From assembly GCA_927797885.1 (NCBI GenBank), contig OV696605.1, positions 124,001 to 188,000 of the forward strand: DNA of 64,000 nucleotides, in the 5' to 3' direction. A program made the translations under genes and the position numbers. This document shows positions 17,469 to 26,346 of this stretch, piece after piece. Position 1 is the first letter of the stretch; every line of letters starts with the position of its first letter. Source of the stretch: Gloeomargaritales cyanobacterium VI4D9. Its GTDB lineage: Bacteria; Cyanobacteriota; Cyanobacteriia; Gloeomargaritales; Gloeomargaritaceae. A model generated the notes under the pieces. The model was not told where the DNA came from, did not search any database, and saw nothing but the letters and a program-made list of their open reading frames with translations.

Positions 17469-18393
17469 AGTACAGTCAAGCAGGGTAAGGTCGTCCTATT
17501 ATAGAATAGATGTTTAGGAGAAAAGCGATGGCAAGACCATACAGTTACGATTTGCGTCAAAAAGCAGTCGAAGCAGTCTTAAATGGGGCAAAACTAGTTG
17601 AGGTTAGTGAGTGATTTGGTATTAGCATCAGAACCGTACAAAGATGGTTAAAAATGTGGTCAGAAACTGGTGATTATCGCCCGAAACAGAACTATCAAAA
17701 AGGTCATAGTGCTAAGATCACTGATTGGGAGGGATTTCGCCAATTTGTAGAAGCAAATCCAGGGTTGACGCAAAAAGAAATGGGAGTCATTCTCGGTGTA
17801 AGTCATACAACCGTTGGTCAAGCCCTTAAAAAAATCAACTTTACCCGTAAAAAAAAACATACTCTTATGAAGAACAAAACGAAGAAGAGCGACAGCAATT
17901 TATCAAGATGATGCAAGAGGAAAAGAATGAAGATTTAGTCTATATTGACCAGTCTGGGATGGATAATCGAGATATTTATGAATATGGTTGGGGGCTAAAA
18001 GGACAAAGAATATATGGTCAACGACCTGGCAAAAGGAGAGAGAGAATAAGCATGATGGGTGGTTATCATTTAGGGAAATTGGTTGCACCATTTACTGGGA
18101 TTGGTATTTGTAATTTGCAAGTATTGATTGCCTGGTTAACAGAGATGTTGTTGCCAACAATTGGAGCAGGGAAGAAAATTGTTTTAGATAAGGCAAGTTT
18201 TCATCGTTGCCAACTGGTTAGGAAGGTTGTGGAAGCCGCTGGGTGCGAATTGATATATCTACCGAAATACTCTCCCGAGCATCAATGGTATCAAGCAAAG
18301 AGTTAGAAAAACCATGACATCTACAACCCAAAATCTTCATGATCTTATAGATTCAGTCATCTGCTCTATATGCCAACCTTTGCCTGCTTAGCT
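17469..18393 (+). mobile_element. IS630-family insertion sequence, copy 1 (inactive)
   Basis: This element is about 925 bp. The left end is TACAGTCAAGCAGGGTAAGG after TATAG. The right end is CCTTTGCCTGCTTAGCTATA, so both sides share an imperfect inverted repeat around AAGCAGG and are bounded by TA, the IS630 target. It contains a single decayed transposase (next entry). Its right end cuts into the start of another IS630-type gene on the minus strand. Confidence 0.75.
17528..18391 (+). pseudogene. IS630-family transposase, broken
   Basis: The protein begins MARPYSYDLRQKAVEAVLNG and continues through a helix-turn-helix and the DDE parts VYIDQSGMDNR and IVLDKASFHR. There are three lesions. A TGA replaces a sense codon at 17612-17614. 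A -1 step is needed at the nine-A run 17849-17857, after which the frame reads TYSYEEQNEEERQQF. A second frame change lies near 18280, where LPKYSPEHQW should run on into the SPxLNxIE-type Glu motif and then RVRKTMTSTTQNLHD. The A9 step could be a programmed frameshift in the parent. The premature stop and the later shift mark it as dead. Confidence 0.8.
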
Positions 18394-18397
18394 ATAT

Positions 18398-18452
18398 TGC
18401 CGTTCTCAATGAAACTTATCACCTTTTTCCGTAAATCCAGGCTGTAACACAT
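18398..18452 (-). pseudogene. 5' fragment of a second IS630-type transposase
   Basis: On the minus strand ATG 18452 opens MCYSLDLRKKVISFIENGN, the typical N-terminus of IS630 orfA proteins. The frame is cut off at the right end of IS630 copy 1. Upstream (18453-18530) is a promoter-like AT-rich leader. Only 18 codons remain. Confidence 0.6.
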
Positions 18453-18541
18453 TCTGATTCCTCTCCCCAATTCCTACTTCTTCTCTATCTTACACCCTCC
18501 TCTCATAAAATGTTGCATTTTTATTAAAAATGACGGTAGTG

Positions 18542-19389
18542 CTATCCAAGTAATGCTTCATTATAGTGATGGATGAAATTAAAGATGATACCAATGTGAT
18601 TTTCTAAGTTTTTGGAAAACGATAAAGTTTTCCGGGCAAGGCGCCCAATTCGTTGCCTCAAGGTATTGTTAAACCGCTCAATATAAGAAGTTTTCCCACT
18701 ACCTTTGGAAACTCTTTCGTGTTGTTTTAGAGGAATCACCTCCCGATAGGCTTGCCAAAAGTCTGTGTAAAACTTAGCCTGATTACGCCAAACTCTAGGT
18801 AGCCGTCGCCACAGTTTTTTAGCTGTCTCAATGCTCCTATCTCCTATACAAGCTGCAACGATAAGACGCGTCGTTTTTTCCAGAGCCAACCATAGCCATT
18901 GGGGATTCTGCTTGGAACCCACAAACGACCACACCTCATCGCATTCCAGCTCTAGCTCTCCATCTTTATTAGGTTCAACATCTAGACTTTCTGCTGTGTA
19001 CGCCACCACATGTTTTATATGGGCACCTCTATTAATTCATGACTATTGAGAATGACCCCTGGGTTATTGATAATTGCCAACGAAAGAATGGGGCTTCTGA
19101 GCCTGTCATGTAAGTACAAAAATCAATAAATAGAGGTTCCCATATATCTATACAACCAGGATTTTGAAATACCTGTGACCCGGGATATTGCCGCAATTGA
19201 AATTCGTTCTAACAACATTTTGTCAACCATCTCCCTCTGCTCCTTAGAAATATACTTCTTCTGGGCAGATGGAGTAAATTGCCGATGACAATCATGACAC
19301 ATATATCGTTTTTTGCCATTGTGAATATGCCCAATCACATTTTTCGACTGGCAGTAACGACAAGTAATTGAGTTCATGGCTTCCTCCAA
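18542..19389 (-). pseudogene. IS1 transposase (InsAB-type), split by MITE-B
   Basis: The N-terminal piece (19389 down to the MITE) has the zinc ribbon CRYCQSKNVIGHIHNGKKRYMCHDC and a helix-turn-helix ending KSWLYRY. The C-terminal piece (19009-18542) is the DDE domain, with ELECDEVWSFVGSK, FYTDFWQAYRE and TSYIERFNNTLRQRIGRLARKTLSFSKN. Removing 125 bp (MITE plus one TA) joins them in frame as SWLYRYIKHVVAYTAESLD, giving a continuous 240-residue protein. Before the MITE landed this was a single-frame IS1 transposase needing no frameshift. Confidence 0.85.
19020..19142. repeat. MITE-B copy inside IS1 transposase
   Basis: A 123-bp element with ends TGGGCACCTCTATTAATTCATG and CAATAAATAGAGGTTCCCA, flanked by TA on both sides (19018-19019 and 19143-19144). 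The interrupted IS1 frame fixes its borders exactly. It demonstrates TA target duplication for this family. Confidence 0.85.
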
Positions 19390-19589
19390 TCTCTCTTGAT
19401 TCCCATGATAGCCATTACAAAGATAGCACTACCAAAATGACTATAATTCATAAATTTTTGTTACCGGGTTCAACACTTCTGCACTGAAATATGATTCAAT
19501 TCTCATAATAAAAGAACTCTGACTTGTTAATTATTGCACTTAAGATAGCGAGTCTGCAAGCACAACTAGCACTCCCGCTACTTTGTGAC

Positions 19590-19643
19590 CAATCCTCAAT
19601 AATTCAGGGTTATTCTCAATAGCCATGTCAGTAGAGGTGCCCT
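19590..19643. repeat. MITE-B right-half fragment
   Basis: AATAATTCAGGGTTATTCTC through CAATAGCCATGTCAGTAGAGGTGCCCTA matches the right half of MITE-B just upstream of the exoprotein gene. It may sit in or near that gene's promoter. Confidence 0.55.
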
Positions 19644-19674
19644 AAAATCAAACCTTAATCCGGGAGTTCCGAAA

Positions 19675-22600
19675 ATGCCACAGTCTGTTTTGCGTTTGCT
19701 GTTGTGGTTACTGTGTCTGGGTTTTGCCTTGCCGGTGCGGGCGCAGGTTGTCCCCAATGGTCTTGGCACGCAAGTAACGGTGAACGGTCAGCAGTTTGAC
19801 ATCACAGGCGGCACCAGAGCGGGTGCGAATCTTTTTCACAGTTTTGCCAAGTTTGGCTTGACTCAGGCGCAGATTGCTAACTTTTTATCTAATCCAGCGG
19901 TACGCAATATCCTGGCACGGGTGACGGGCGGGGATGTGTCGGTGATTAATGGGTTGATTAAAGTCACGGGCGGCAATAGCAATTTGTACCTGATGAACCC
20001 GGCGGGGATTGTCTTTGGCCCTAATGCTTCTCTCAATGTCCCGGCGGCGTTCCATGCCACCACTGCCAATGCGATAAAAATTGGGAATGGTTATTTTGGG
20101 ATGAATACCACGGCGGCGGAACTAGCTACCTTGACCGCTGAACCCAATGGTTACGCCTTTAGCAGTCTCAATCAAAACCTGAATCCGGGGACACCGGCGG
20201 GGGTGATTGTTAATCAAGCGAACCTCAGTGTGAATCCGGGGCAAACGATTGTCTTGGCGGGGAATCAGGTGATTAACACGGGCACGATTCAAAGCCCGAA
20301 TGGCACAATTATTATCACGGCAACGGCGGATGGGAAATATGTGAATGTGTCGCAGTCAGGAAATATATTGAGTTTGGATTTGCCGGTGGCGGTGAATCAG
20401 AATATTGCGGTGCAAAATTTGCGTCCCGTTTTGCCTAATGATATACCACAACTATTAACTGGGACGGCCTATGTAAGTGGCACAGTATCCACAGCTTCTG
20501 AGGTGAGAAACCCCGATTCGTTGATCAATATCACGGGGGAGCGGGTGGTATTGGATAGGGCGAATTTGGATAATTTGGGCACGGATGGGCTGATTCAAAT
20601 TCGGGTGGCACCAGGAATCGCCAATGAAGGATATGTGTTTTTGGATAGGGTGCGAAATTATGAACAATTGGTGAATGCGCTGGCACCGGGGAGTGAATTG
20701 TATTTAATCAACCGAACGGATTCGGGGGTGGAGAAAGTCAATCAGGTGGTCGCCAAAAATGGAGCGGTACAACGGATTGATATTGTGGGGGATGGGAATG
20801 CGGGGCAAATCTGGTTTGGCAAAGATTTTATTACGTTGGATACCTTGCCCCAGTATGAGGCACAAATCGCCCAATGGGGGCAGGGGTTGACGGGGAATCG
20901 GGAGATATTTTTGTATGCGTGTAATCTGGCCGCCAGTATAGCGGGGAAAGAATTGGTGGGCGAGATTGGCAGTTTAACGAATAGTTCGGTGTTGGCTTCA
21001 ACGGACATCACGGGCAGTAGTCAGTATGGGGGAAATTGGCAGTTTGAGTACAGCACGGGGAATATCTCTGGTCAAATCGCTTTTGATGCCCAAGCGGTGC
21101 AATCTGCGGATGTGAAGTTGGTTACTTTTACGGTGACGGATTTAGGGGATACGGGAGCAGGTGGTCAGTTAAGAGATGCTATCAATCAAGCAAATACTAC
21201 ATTAGGTGCAGATGAAATCAAGTTCACTCCTAACGGTACAATTACCCTGAATGGAACTGAACTTACTGTTACTGACACCGCCGGTTTGACCATCACGGGC
21301 AATGGGGCGACCAACACCATTATTGATGGCAACAATGCCAGTCGGGTGTTCAATGTAACGGCGGGGGATATCTCGTTTGATGGCGTAACTATCAGAAAGG
21401 GAAATGCTAATGTTGGCGGGGGGATTTTTTCTAATGGCACTGTCACCCTCACCAACTCTACCGTGTCCGGCAATACGGCTGGCATTGCTGGCGGGGGGAT
21501 TAAGGCTGGGACAGTCACCCTCACCAACTCCACCGTGTCAGACAATACGGCTACTAGTAACAATGGCGGGGGGATTTTCGCTGAGGGCAATGTCACCCTC
21601 ACCAACTCCACCGTGTCAGGCAATACGGCTGGCATCTTTGGCGGGGGGATTAGGGCTAGTGGCAATGTCACCCTCACCAACTCCACAATGTCAAATAATA
21701 CGGCTGGTAGCTTTGGCGGGGGGATTTTCGCTCTTAACACTGTCACCCTCACCAACTCCACTGTGTCAAATAATATGGCTGGCTTCTCTGGCGGGGGGAT
21801 TTTAGCTGATACAGTCACCCTCACCAACTCCACCGTGTCGGGCAATACGGCTAGTAATTTAAGTGGCGGGGGGATTAGTGCTAGTACAGTCTCCCTCACT
21901 AACTCCACCGTGTCGGATAATAAGGCTGGTACCGATGGCGGGGGGATTAAGGCTGGCACAGTCACCCTCAACAACTCCACCGTGTTAGACAATACGGCTA
22001 CTAGTAACGATGGCGGGGGGATTTTTGCTACCACTGTCACCCTCACCGACTCTACTGTGTCCGGCAATACAGCTAATTTCTTTGGCGGGGGGATTAAGGC
22101 TGGCACAGTCACCCTCACCAACTCCACCGTGTCGGATAATAAGGCTATTAATGGCAGTGGCGGGGGGATTTGGACTAATGGCAATGTAACCCTCACCGAC
22201 TCCACTGTGTCAGGCAATACGGCTAATCTCTTTGGCGGGGGGATTTTGTCTTTTGGCACTGTCACCCTCACCGACAACTCCATCGTGTCGGATAATGAGG
22301 CTATTAATGATGCTGGCGGGGGGATTGTGGCTATGAATGTCACCCTCACCAACTCCACCGTGTCGGACAATACGGCTGGTACCGATGGCGGGGGGATTAG
22401 GGCTAACAACAATGTAACCCTCACTAACTCCACCGTGTCGGGTAATTCGGCTGGTAGTTTTGGCGGGGGGATTAGGGCTAACAACGATGTAACCCTCACT
22501 AACTCCACCGTGTCGGGCAATACGGCAGGTGATGATGGCGGGGGGATTTTGTCTTTTGGCACTGTCTCCCTCACCAACTCCACTATGTCAAATAATACGG

Positions 22601-24135
22601 CTGGTAGTTTTGGCGGGGGGATTAGGGCTAGTAGCACTGTCACCCTCACCAACTCCACTGTGTCAGGCAATACGGCTAATACCTTTGGCGGGGGGATTTT
22701 GTCTTTTGGCACTGTCTCCCTCACCGACTCCATCGTGTCGGATAATGAGGCTATTAATGATGCTGGCGGGGGGATTTTTGCTGGTAACACTGTCACCCTT
22801 TTCAACGCCACCATATCCAATAATCGGGCTGATCAAAGTGGCGGGGGAATTTTTGCTGGTAACACTGTCACCCTCACCAACTCCACCGTGTCGGACAATA
22901 CGGCTGGTACCGATGGCGGGGGGATTAGGGCTAACAATGATGTAACCCTCACTAACTCCACCGTGTCGGGCAATACGGCTGGACAAAATGGCGGGGGGAT
23001 TAATGCTAATAATGCAGTTAACCTCACCAACGCCACCGTATCAAATAATACGGCTACTATTAATGGCGGGGGGATTAATGCTAATAATGCAGTTAACCTC
23101 ACCAACGCCACCGTGTCGGACAATACGGCAGGTGACAATGGCGGGGGCATTTTCGCCATTAATGGCGGTACGATCCGTAATAGCACCATCGCTTTTAATA
23201 CTGCTGTCAATGGTGGGGGGATATTTAGATTTGATGGCACTATTGACATTGGCAATAGCATCGTCGCCAAAAATACTGCTGGTACTTCCCCGGATATTGG
23301 TAGTAGTACAGTCGGCACAGGCTACACCAACGCTGGCAATAATTTGATTGGTATCAATACGGGTTTTGAGGTTACTTTCCCCACGAGTGCTCTAGTTGGC
23401 ACTGCTGGTAGTCCTGTTGATCCTTTGCTTGCGCCGTTAGCTAACAATGGTGGTGCAACCCAGACCCATGCGCTTTTGCCCGGTAGTCCTGCTATCAATG
23501 CGGGAAATAATGCAATTACTACCGTTACTACCGACCAACGGGGTACGGGTTTTAATAGGATTGTCGGCGGTACGGTGGACATTGGGGCGTTTGAATCCGG
23601 GGGGTTCACTATCACTATTAATGGTGGCGATATGCAATCCACCACTGTCAATACCAACTTTCTTACACCCTTGAGTGTTTTGATTACTGCTCTAACGATG
23701 GGTGAGCCAGTGACAGGCGGGGTTGTTACTTTTAATGTACCTACAAGTGGAGCGAGTGGGCTATTCACTTCCACCACCACAACAACAGCAACCATCGACT
23801 CTAGTGGTATTGCCACTGCTCCTACTCTCAAAGCAAATACCATAGCAGGCACATACACCGCTGAGGGAAGCATTACTGGAGTTACACCCATCTTCTTCAG
23901 GTTGACCAACAATCCCGCTCCAGTTACGTCGCTACCTGCATCCGTAACCTTTGTTCCCGTCGAAGTTTTATCTTTTTCCAACCAACTCAATATCATCTTG
24001 CGTGGCACTGAGGATTTGATTTTTAGCCAGTTTCTCCCCTGCGCTCCCAAGCAAAACGAAAACAAGAAAAACTTTGAGCAATGTTTGGATGATGTCATCT
24101 TCACCCGTGGGGAAACCATATTACAAATTGAGTAA
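19675..24135 (+). CDS. Giant FHA-type exoprotein with DUF4347 and beta-helix repeats
   Basis: This is a 1486-residue protein. Residues 1-23 are a signal peptide ending VRAQ. Residues about 25-145 are the filamentous haemagglutinin TPS secretion domain (GTRAGANLFHSFAKFGL, LYLMNPAGIVFGPNA, FHATTANAIKIGNGYFG), used to cross the outer membrane through a TpsB pore. Residues about 365-475 resemble DUF4347 (IFLYACNLAASIAGKELVGEIGSLT). A right-handed beta-helix of roughly thirty near-identical 18-21 residue units (GGGI, then TVTLTNSTVSGNTAG) spans about 555-1195, followed by a polymorphic-repeat end (GSPAINAGNN, TDQRGTGFNRIVGGTVDIGAFE) and a C-terminal Ig-like stretch. It is probably a surface adhesin. 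No tpsB partner is adjacent. Confidence 0.88.
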   Translation: MPQSVLRLLLWLLCLGFALPVRAQVVPNGLGTQVTVNGQQFDITGGTRAGANLFHSFAKFGLTQAQIANFLSNPAVRNILARVTGGDVSVINGLIKVTGGNSNLYLMNPAGIVFGPNASLNVPAAFHATTANAIKIGNGYFGMNTTAAELATLTAEPNGYAFSSLNQNLNPGTPAGVIVNQANLSVNPGQTIVLAGNQVINTGTIQSPNGTIIITATADGKYVNVSQSGNILSLDLPVAVNQNIAVQNLRPVLPNDIPQLLTGTAYVSGTVSTASEVRNPDSLINITGERVVLDRANLDNLGTDGLIQIRVAPGIANEGYVFLDRVRNYEQLVNALAPGSELYLINRTDSGVEKVNQVVAKNGAVQRIDIVGDGNAGQIWFGKDFITLDTLPQYEAQIAQWGQGLTGNREIFLYACNLAASIAGKELVGEIGSLTNSSVLASTDITGSSQYGGNWQFEYSTGNISGQIAFDAQAVQSADVKLVTFTVTDLGDTGAGGQLRDAINQANTTLGADEIKFTPNGTITLNGTELTVTDTAGLTITGNGATNTIIDGNNASRVFNVTAGDISFDGVTIRKGNANVGGGIFSNGTVTLTNSTVSGNTAGIAGGGIKAGTVTLTNSTVSDNTATSNNGGGIFAEGNVTLTNSTVSGNTAGIFGGGIRASGNVTLTNSTMSNNTAGSFGGGIFALNTVTLTNSTVSNNMAGFSGGGILADTVTLTNSTVSGNTASNLSGGGISASTVSLTNSTVSDNKAGTDGGGIKAGTVTLNNSTVLDNTATSNDGGGIFATTVTLTDSTVSGNTANFFGGGIKAGTVTLTNSTVSDNKAINGSGGGIWTNGNVTLTDSTVSGNTANLFGGGILSFGTVTLTDNSIVSDNEAINDAGGGIVAMNVTLTNSTVSDNTAGTDGGGIRANNNVTLTNSTVSGNSAGSFGGGIRANNDVTLTNSTVSGNTAGDDGGGILSFGTVSLTNSTMSNNTAGSFGGGIRASSTVTLTNSTVSGNTANTFGGGILSFGTVSLTDSIVSDNEAINDAGGGIFAGNTVTLFNATISNNRADQSGGGIFAGNTVTLTNSTVSDNTAGTDGGGIRANNDVTLTNSTVSGNTAGQNGGGINANNAVNLTNATVSNNTATINGGGINANNAVNLTNATVSDNTAGDNGGGIFAINGGTIRNSTIAFNTAVNGGGIFRFDGTIDIGNSIVAKNTAGTSPDIGSSTVGTGYTNAGNNLIGINTGFEVTFPTSALVGTAGSPVDPLLAPLANNGGATQTHALLPGSPAINAGNNAITTVTTDQRGTGFNRIVGGTVDIGAFESGGFTITINGGDMQSTTVNTNFLTPLSVLITALTMGEPVTGGVVTFNVPTSGASGLFTSTTTTTATIDSSGIATAPTLKANTIAGTYTAEGSITGVTPIFFRLTNNPAPVTSLPASVTFVPVEVLSFSNQLNIILRGTEDLIFSQFLPCAPKQNENKKNFEQCLDDVIFTRGETILQIE
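21400..23170 (+). repeat. Tandem coding repeats of the beta-helix
   Basis: The DNA repeats a unit around GGCGGGGGGATT...GTCACCCTCACCAACTCCACCGTGTC, with period about 54-66 bases and high nucleotide identity between units. Near-identical arrays of this kind recombine readily, so repeat number is likely to vary between strains. The repeat also produces long open frames on the other strand that are not genes. Confidence 0.8.
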
Positions 24136-24146
24136 ACCCCTATGTT

Positions 24147-24263
24147 ATAGTCGTTTCACAAGAAAATGCAACACTCTGAGGCACTGGTAATCACTGTATC
24201 CCCTTCTAGGACAGGGTTTGCAGGTAAAGGCAAATGTCGCAAACTTGTTTGAAATGACTATAT
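24147..24263. repeat. MITE-D complete copy
   Basis: The inverted ends are TATAGTCGTTTCACAAG and AACTTGTTTGAAATGACTATA. The interior reads GATTACCAGTGCC-like sequence around a CCCCTTCTAGGACAGGG hairpin. It runs straight into MITE-A at 24261. Confidence 0.65.
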
Positions 24264-24362
24264 AGCAATCCTAAATGAGAATGAAACAAGGGGTCGCAGG
24301 GGCACCGCCCCCGCATTTGGTTCTAAAAAATTTTTGTTTGAAAATCAAGTAGGATTGCTATA
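24261..24362. repeat. MITE-A copy abutting IS630 fragment
   Basis: Ends TATAGCAATCCTAAATGAGAAT and CAAGTAGGATTGCTATA, with hairpin CAGGGGCACCGCCCCCG. Its right end joins the middle of an IS630 transposase copy. Confidence 0.8.
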
Positions 24363-24745
24363 TATGGTCAACGACCTGGCAAAAGGAGAGAGAGAATAAG
24401 CATGATGAGTGGTTATCATTTAGGGAAATTGGTTGCACCATTTACTGGGATTGGTAGTTGTAATTTGCAAGTATTGATTGCCTGGTTAACAGAGATGTTG
24501 TTGCCAACAATTGGAGCAGGGAAGAAAATTGTTTTAGATAAGGCAAGTTTTCATCGTTGCAAACTCGTTAGGAAGGTTGTGGAAACGGCTGGGTGCGAAT
24601 TGATATATTTACCGAAATACTCTCCCGATCATCAATGGCATCAAGCAAAGAGTTAGAAAACCCATGACATCTACAACCCAAAATCTTCATGATCTTATAG
24701 ATTCAGCCATCTGTTTTATATGCCAACCTTTACCTGCTTAGCTAT
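24363..24745 (+). pseudogene. IS630-family transposase, copy 2, 3' half only
   Basis: From TATGGTCAACGACCTGGC onward this is almost identical to IS630 copy 1 (18010-18393), including the right end CTTTACCTGCTTAGCTATA. It shares the frame break of copy 1: LPKYSPDHQWHQAKS then stop, in place of the SPxLNxIE Glu motif. The 5' half is missing and replaced by MITE-A. The shared lesion means both copies come from an already defective parent. Confidence 0.75.
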
Positions 24746-24762
24746 ACCGATTTTTGTACTTA

Positions 24763-24882
24763 TATAGCAATCCTAAATGAGAATAGAATAGGGTTCGCCG
24801 GGGCACCGCCCCCGTAAAAGAAGCACCTGCGGTGTATGGTTCTGGGGAATCTCTGTTCACTAATCAAGTAGGATTGCTATAT
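24763..24882. repeat. MITE-A, long subtype
   Basis: MITE-A ends and hairpin with an extra internal stretch AAGAAGCACCTGCGGTGTAT. The same extra stretch occurs in the opposite orientation in the copy at 31293-31412, defining a subfamily. Confidence 0.75.
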
Positions 24883-24993
24883 CTTAGAAAGCATGACCGC
24901 CATAGTGCCTATCCGGGTAGGATTCATGTTTTGGCGGTTTTGCGAGAGGAGCAAGATGAATCGGTTCCCGATGATGATCTGCTCAGCGAATAG
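24883..24993 (+). other. Possible 3' remnant of a lost gene
   Basis: Directly after the MITE-A end a frame runs LRKHDRHSAYPGRIHVLAVL then REEQDESVPDDDLLSE and stops at 24993. It has no start and looks like the C-terminus of a protein whose 5' part was removed by mobile-element activity. I cannot name the family. Confidence 0.25.
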
Positions 24994-25055
24994 CAAAATC
25001 CTTGCACAGTGATCAACCCCAATGCCGTTCCCCGGAACCAACCATCACAATTAGC

Positions 25056-25865
25056 ATGAAACGTGCTTTAGCAGGCAATTTGGGAATAGTACTATCGCTT
25101 CTACTTACCGCTTGCCAGGGGAGTGGACTAGAACGTTCCCTCGCCCCCGACCCGAAACTCACTTCCCCCAGCCCCACCCCTACGCCGGAGGAGGTCACTT
25201 CCCCAGAACCCAGCCCGACGCCGGTGGTAGTTGCCAATCTCACTGCTGTGCCAACCGCTTTGCAACCCCTGGTACAGGAGGTGTTGAATTTGGGGGTGAT
25301 TCCCGCCAGTGAGGTGCAGTTGGAACAACCCGTGACCCGCCGCCAGTTTGCCCGGTGGTTGATGGCGGTGCAACAACGGCTTTACCAGGACCAGATCGAA
25401 CGGCAGGTGCGACCCGCTACCCCCGGCAGTCCCCCCGTATTTACGGATGTGCCCCGTTCTGACCCGGATTTCCCCGCCATCCAGGGTTTGGCAGAAGCGG
25501 GCATTATCCCCAGCCGGTTGACCAGCCCCACCGCCCCCACCCGGTTTCAGCCCGACCAACCCCTCACCCGTGCCACCTTGGTCGCCTGGAAAGTCAACCT
25601 GGATGTCCCCGGCACCCTACCCACAGCCACCACAGCGGACGTGGCGAAAACCTGGGGGTTTCAGGATGCGGCGACCCTTGACCCCCTGGCGTTGGCGGCA
25701 TTGAGCGCCGATTACAGTCATGAACCCAGCACCGTCCGGCGGGTGTGGGGACGCACCCGTTTGTTTTTGCCCCAGATGATGGTCAGTCAAGCCCAAGCCC
25801 TTGCCGCCCTCTGGTCCCTGGGAAACGGGGATACCCTGGTCACTGCCCGGGAAGCCCTTAAATAA
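25056..25865 (+). CDS. SLH-domain-like lipoprotein
   Basis: The ATG at 25056 gives 269 residues with lipobox LLTAC (MKRALAGNLGIVLSLLLTAC), then a Pro/Ser/Thr-rich linker of about 35 residues (SPSPTPTPEEVTSPEPSPTP). The remainder has S-layer-homology-like features: VTRRQFARWLMAVQQRLYQD, VFTDVPRSDPDFPAIQGLAEAGIIPSRL, and FQPDQPLTRATLVAWKVNLD. Such proteins are thought to bind cell-wall polymers at the envelope. It is convergent with the YlqD-like gene, overlapping by 8 bp. Confidence 0.75.
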   Translation: MKRALAGNLGIVLSLLLTACQGSGLERSLAPDPKLTSPSPTPTPEEVTSPEPSPTPVVVANLTAVPTALQPLVQEVLNLGVIPASEVQLEQPVTRRQFARWLMAVQQRLYQDQIERQVRPATPGSPPVFTDVPRSDPDFPAIQGLAEAGIIPSRLTSPTAPTRFQPDQPLTRATLVAWKVNLDVPGTLPTATTADVAKTWGFQDAATLDPLALAALSADYSHEPSTVRRVWGRTRLFLPQMMVSQAQALAALWSLGNGDTLVTAREALK

Positions 25866-26295
25866 CCCCCCGCAGTTCCTGCACCACCCCGTCCCGGATC
25901 ACCACCTCCACCTGCATTTTTTCGATCAAATTTTCCCCCACCTTAACCGTGAAATAGCCGTCCAATTGCCCCTGATTCACCTCCTGTTCCATCTCCAGGG
26001 TTTGCACCTGGGTGAGTTGGGTGAGAATTTGATTTTTTTGATCCAAGAGTTTGCTTTTTTCATCATTGGCTTGAAATTGGATCGAGCTAATCTGCTCCGT
26101 CACCTGGGGGCTAGGCGGTTGTTTTTTGAGTTCCGTCATTGCCCGTTGTACCTGCACATCAATCTGTTGGGTGCGGGCATCAATTTGATTGATTTGGGAC
26201 TGCAAAATTTGCAGGGTTTCTTCCTTCCAACGGGGGGTCACGATGACCTTGATATTCACCGACCGTTTGAGCATCAATTCTGTCATGCCTGCCAT
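25858..26295 (-). CDS. YlqD-like protein
   Basis: This 145-residue protein opens with a beta segment (SVNIKVIVTPRWKEE) and has a long central coiled coil (LQILQSQINQIDARTQQIDVQVQRAMTELKKQ, EKSKLLDQKNQILTQLTQVQTLEMEQEV). It ends in a strand-rich part, GYFTVKVGENLIEKMQVEVVIRDGVVQELRG. This layout fits the YlqD family, which has no known biochemical role. It is a single gene downstream of the ABC exporter start region and convergent with the SLH lipoprotein. Confidence 0.7.
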   Translation of the reverse strand: MAGMTELMLKRSVNIKVIVTPRWKEETLQILQSQINQIDARTQQIDVQVQRAMTELKKQPPSPQVTEQISSIQFQANDEKSKLLDQKNQILTQLTQVQTLEMEQEVNQGQLDGYFTVKVGENLIEKMQVEVVIRDGVVQELRGVI

Positions 26296-26346
26296 GTTTC
26301 AACCCGGTGTGAAATGAACATCTGCTATCATACCCCGGATGGGGAA

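Larger units (their letters stand above)
18535..19433 (-). mobile_element. IS1-family element interrupted by MITE-B
   Basis: The inverted ends are GGTAGTGCTATCCAAG at 18535 and CAAAGATAGCACTACC ending at 19433. They are flanked by a perfect 8-bp target duplication AAAATGAC (18527-18534 and 19434-19441), the duplication size known for IS1. Without the 125-bp MITE-B insertion the element is 774 bp, close to the 768 bp of IS1. It has therefore a complete outline and was disabled only by the MITE. Confidence 0.88.

Noticed and set aside
21186-22820. 544-codon open frame on the minus strand inside the exoprotein gene
   Set aside because: It is the mirror of the tandem repeats; the protein is low-complexity Pro/Val/Leu repeats with no start context, while the plus strand gives a coherent secreted protein.
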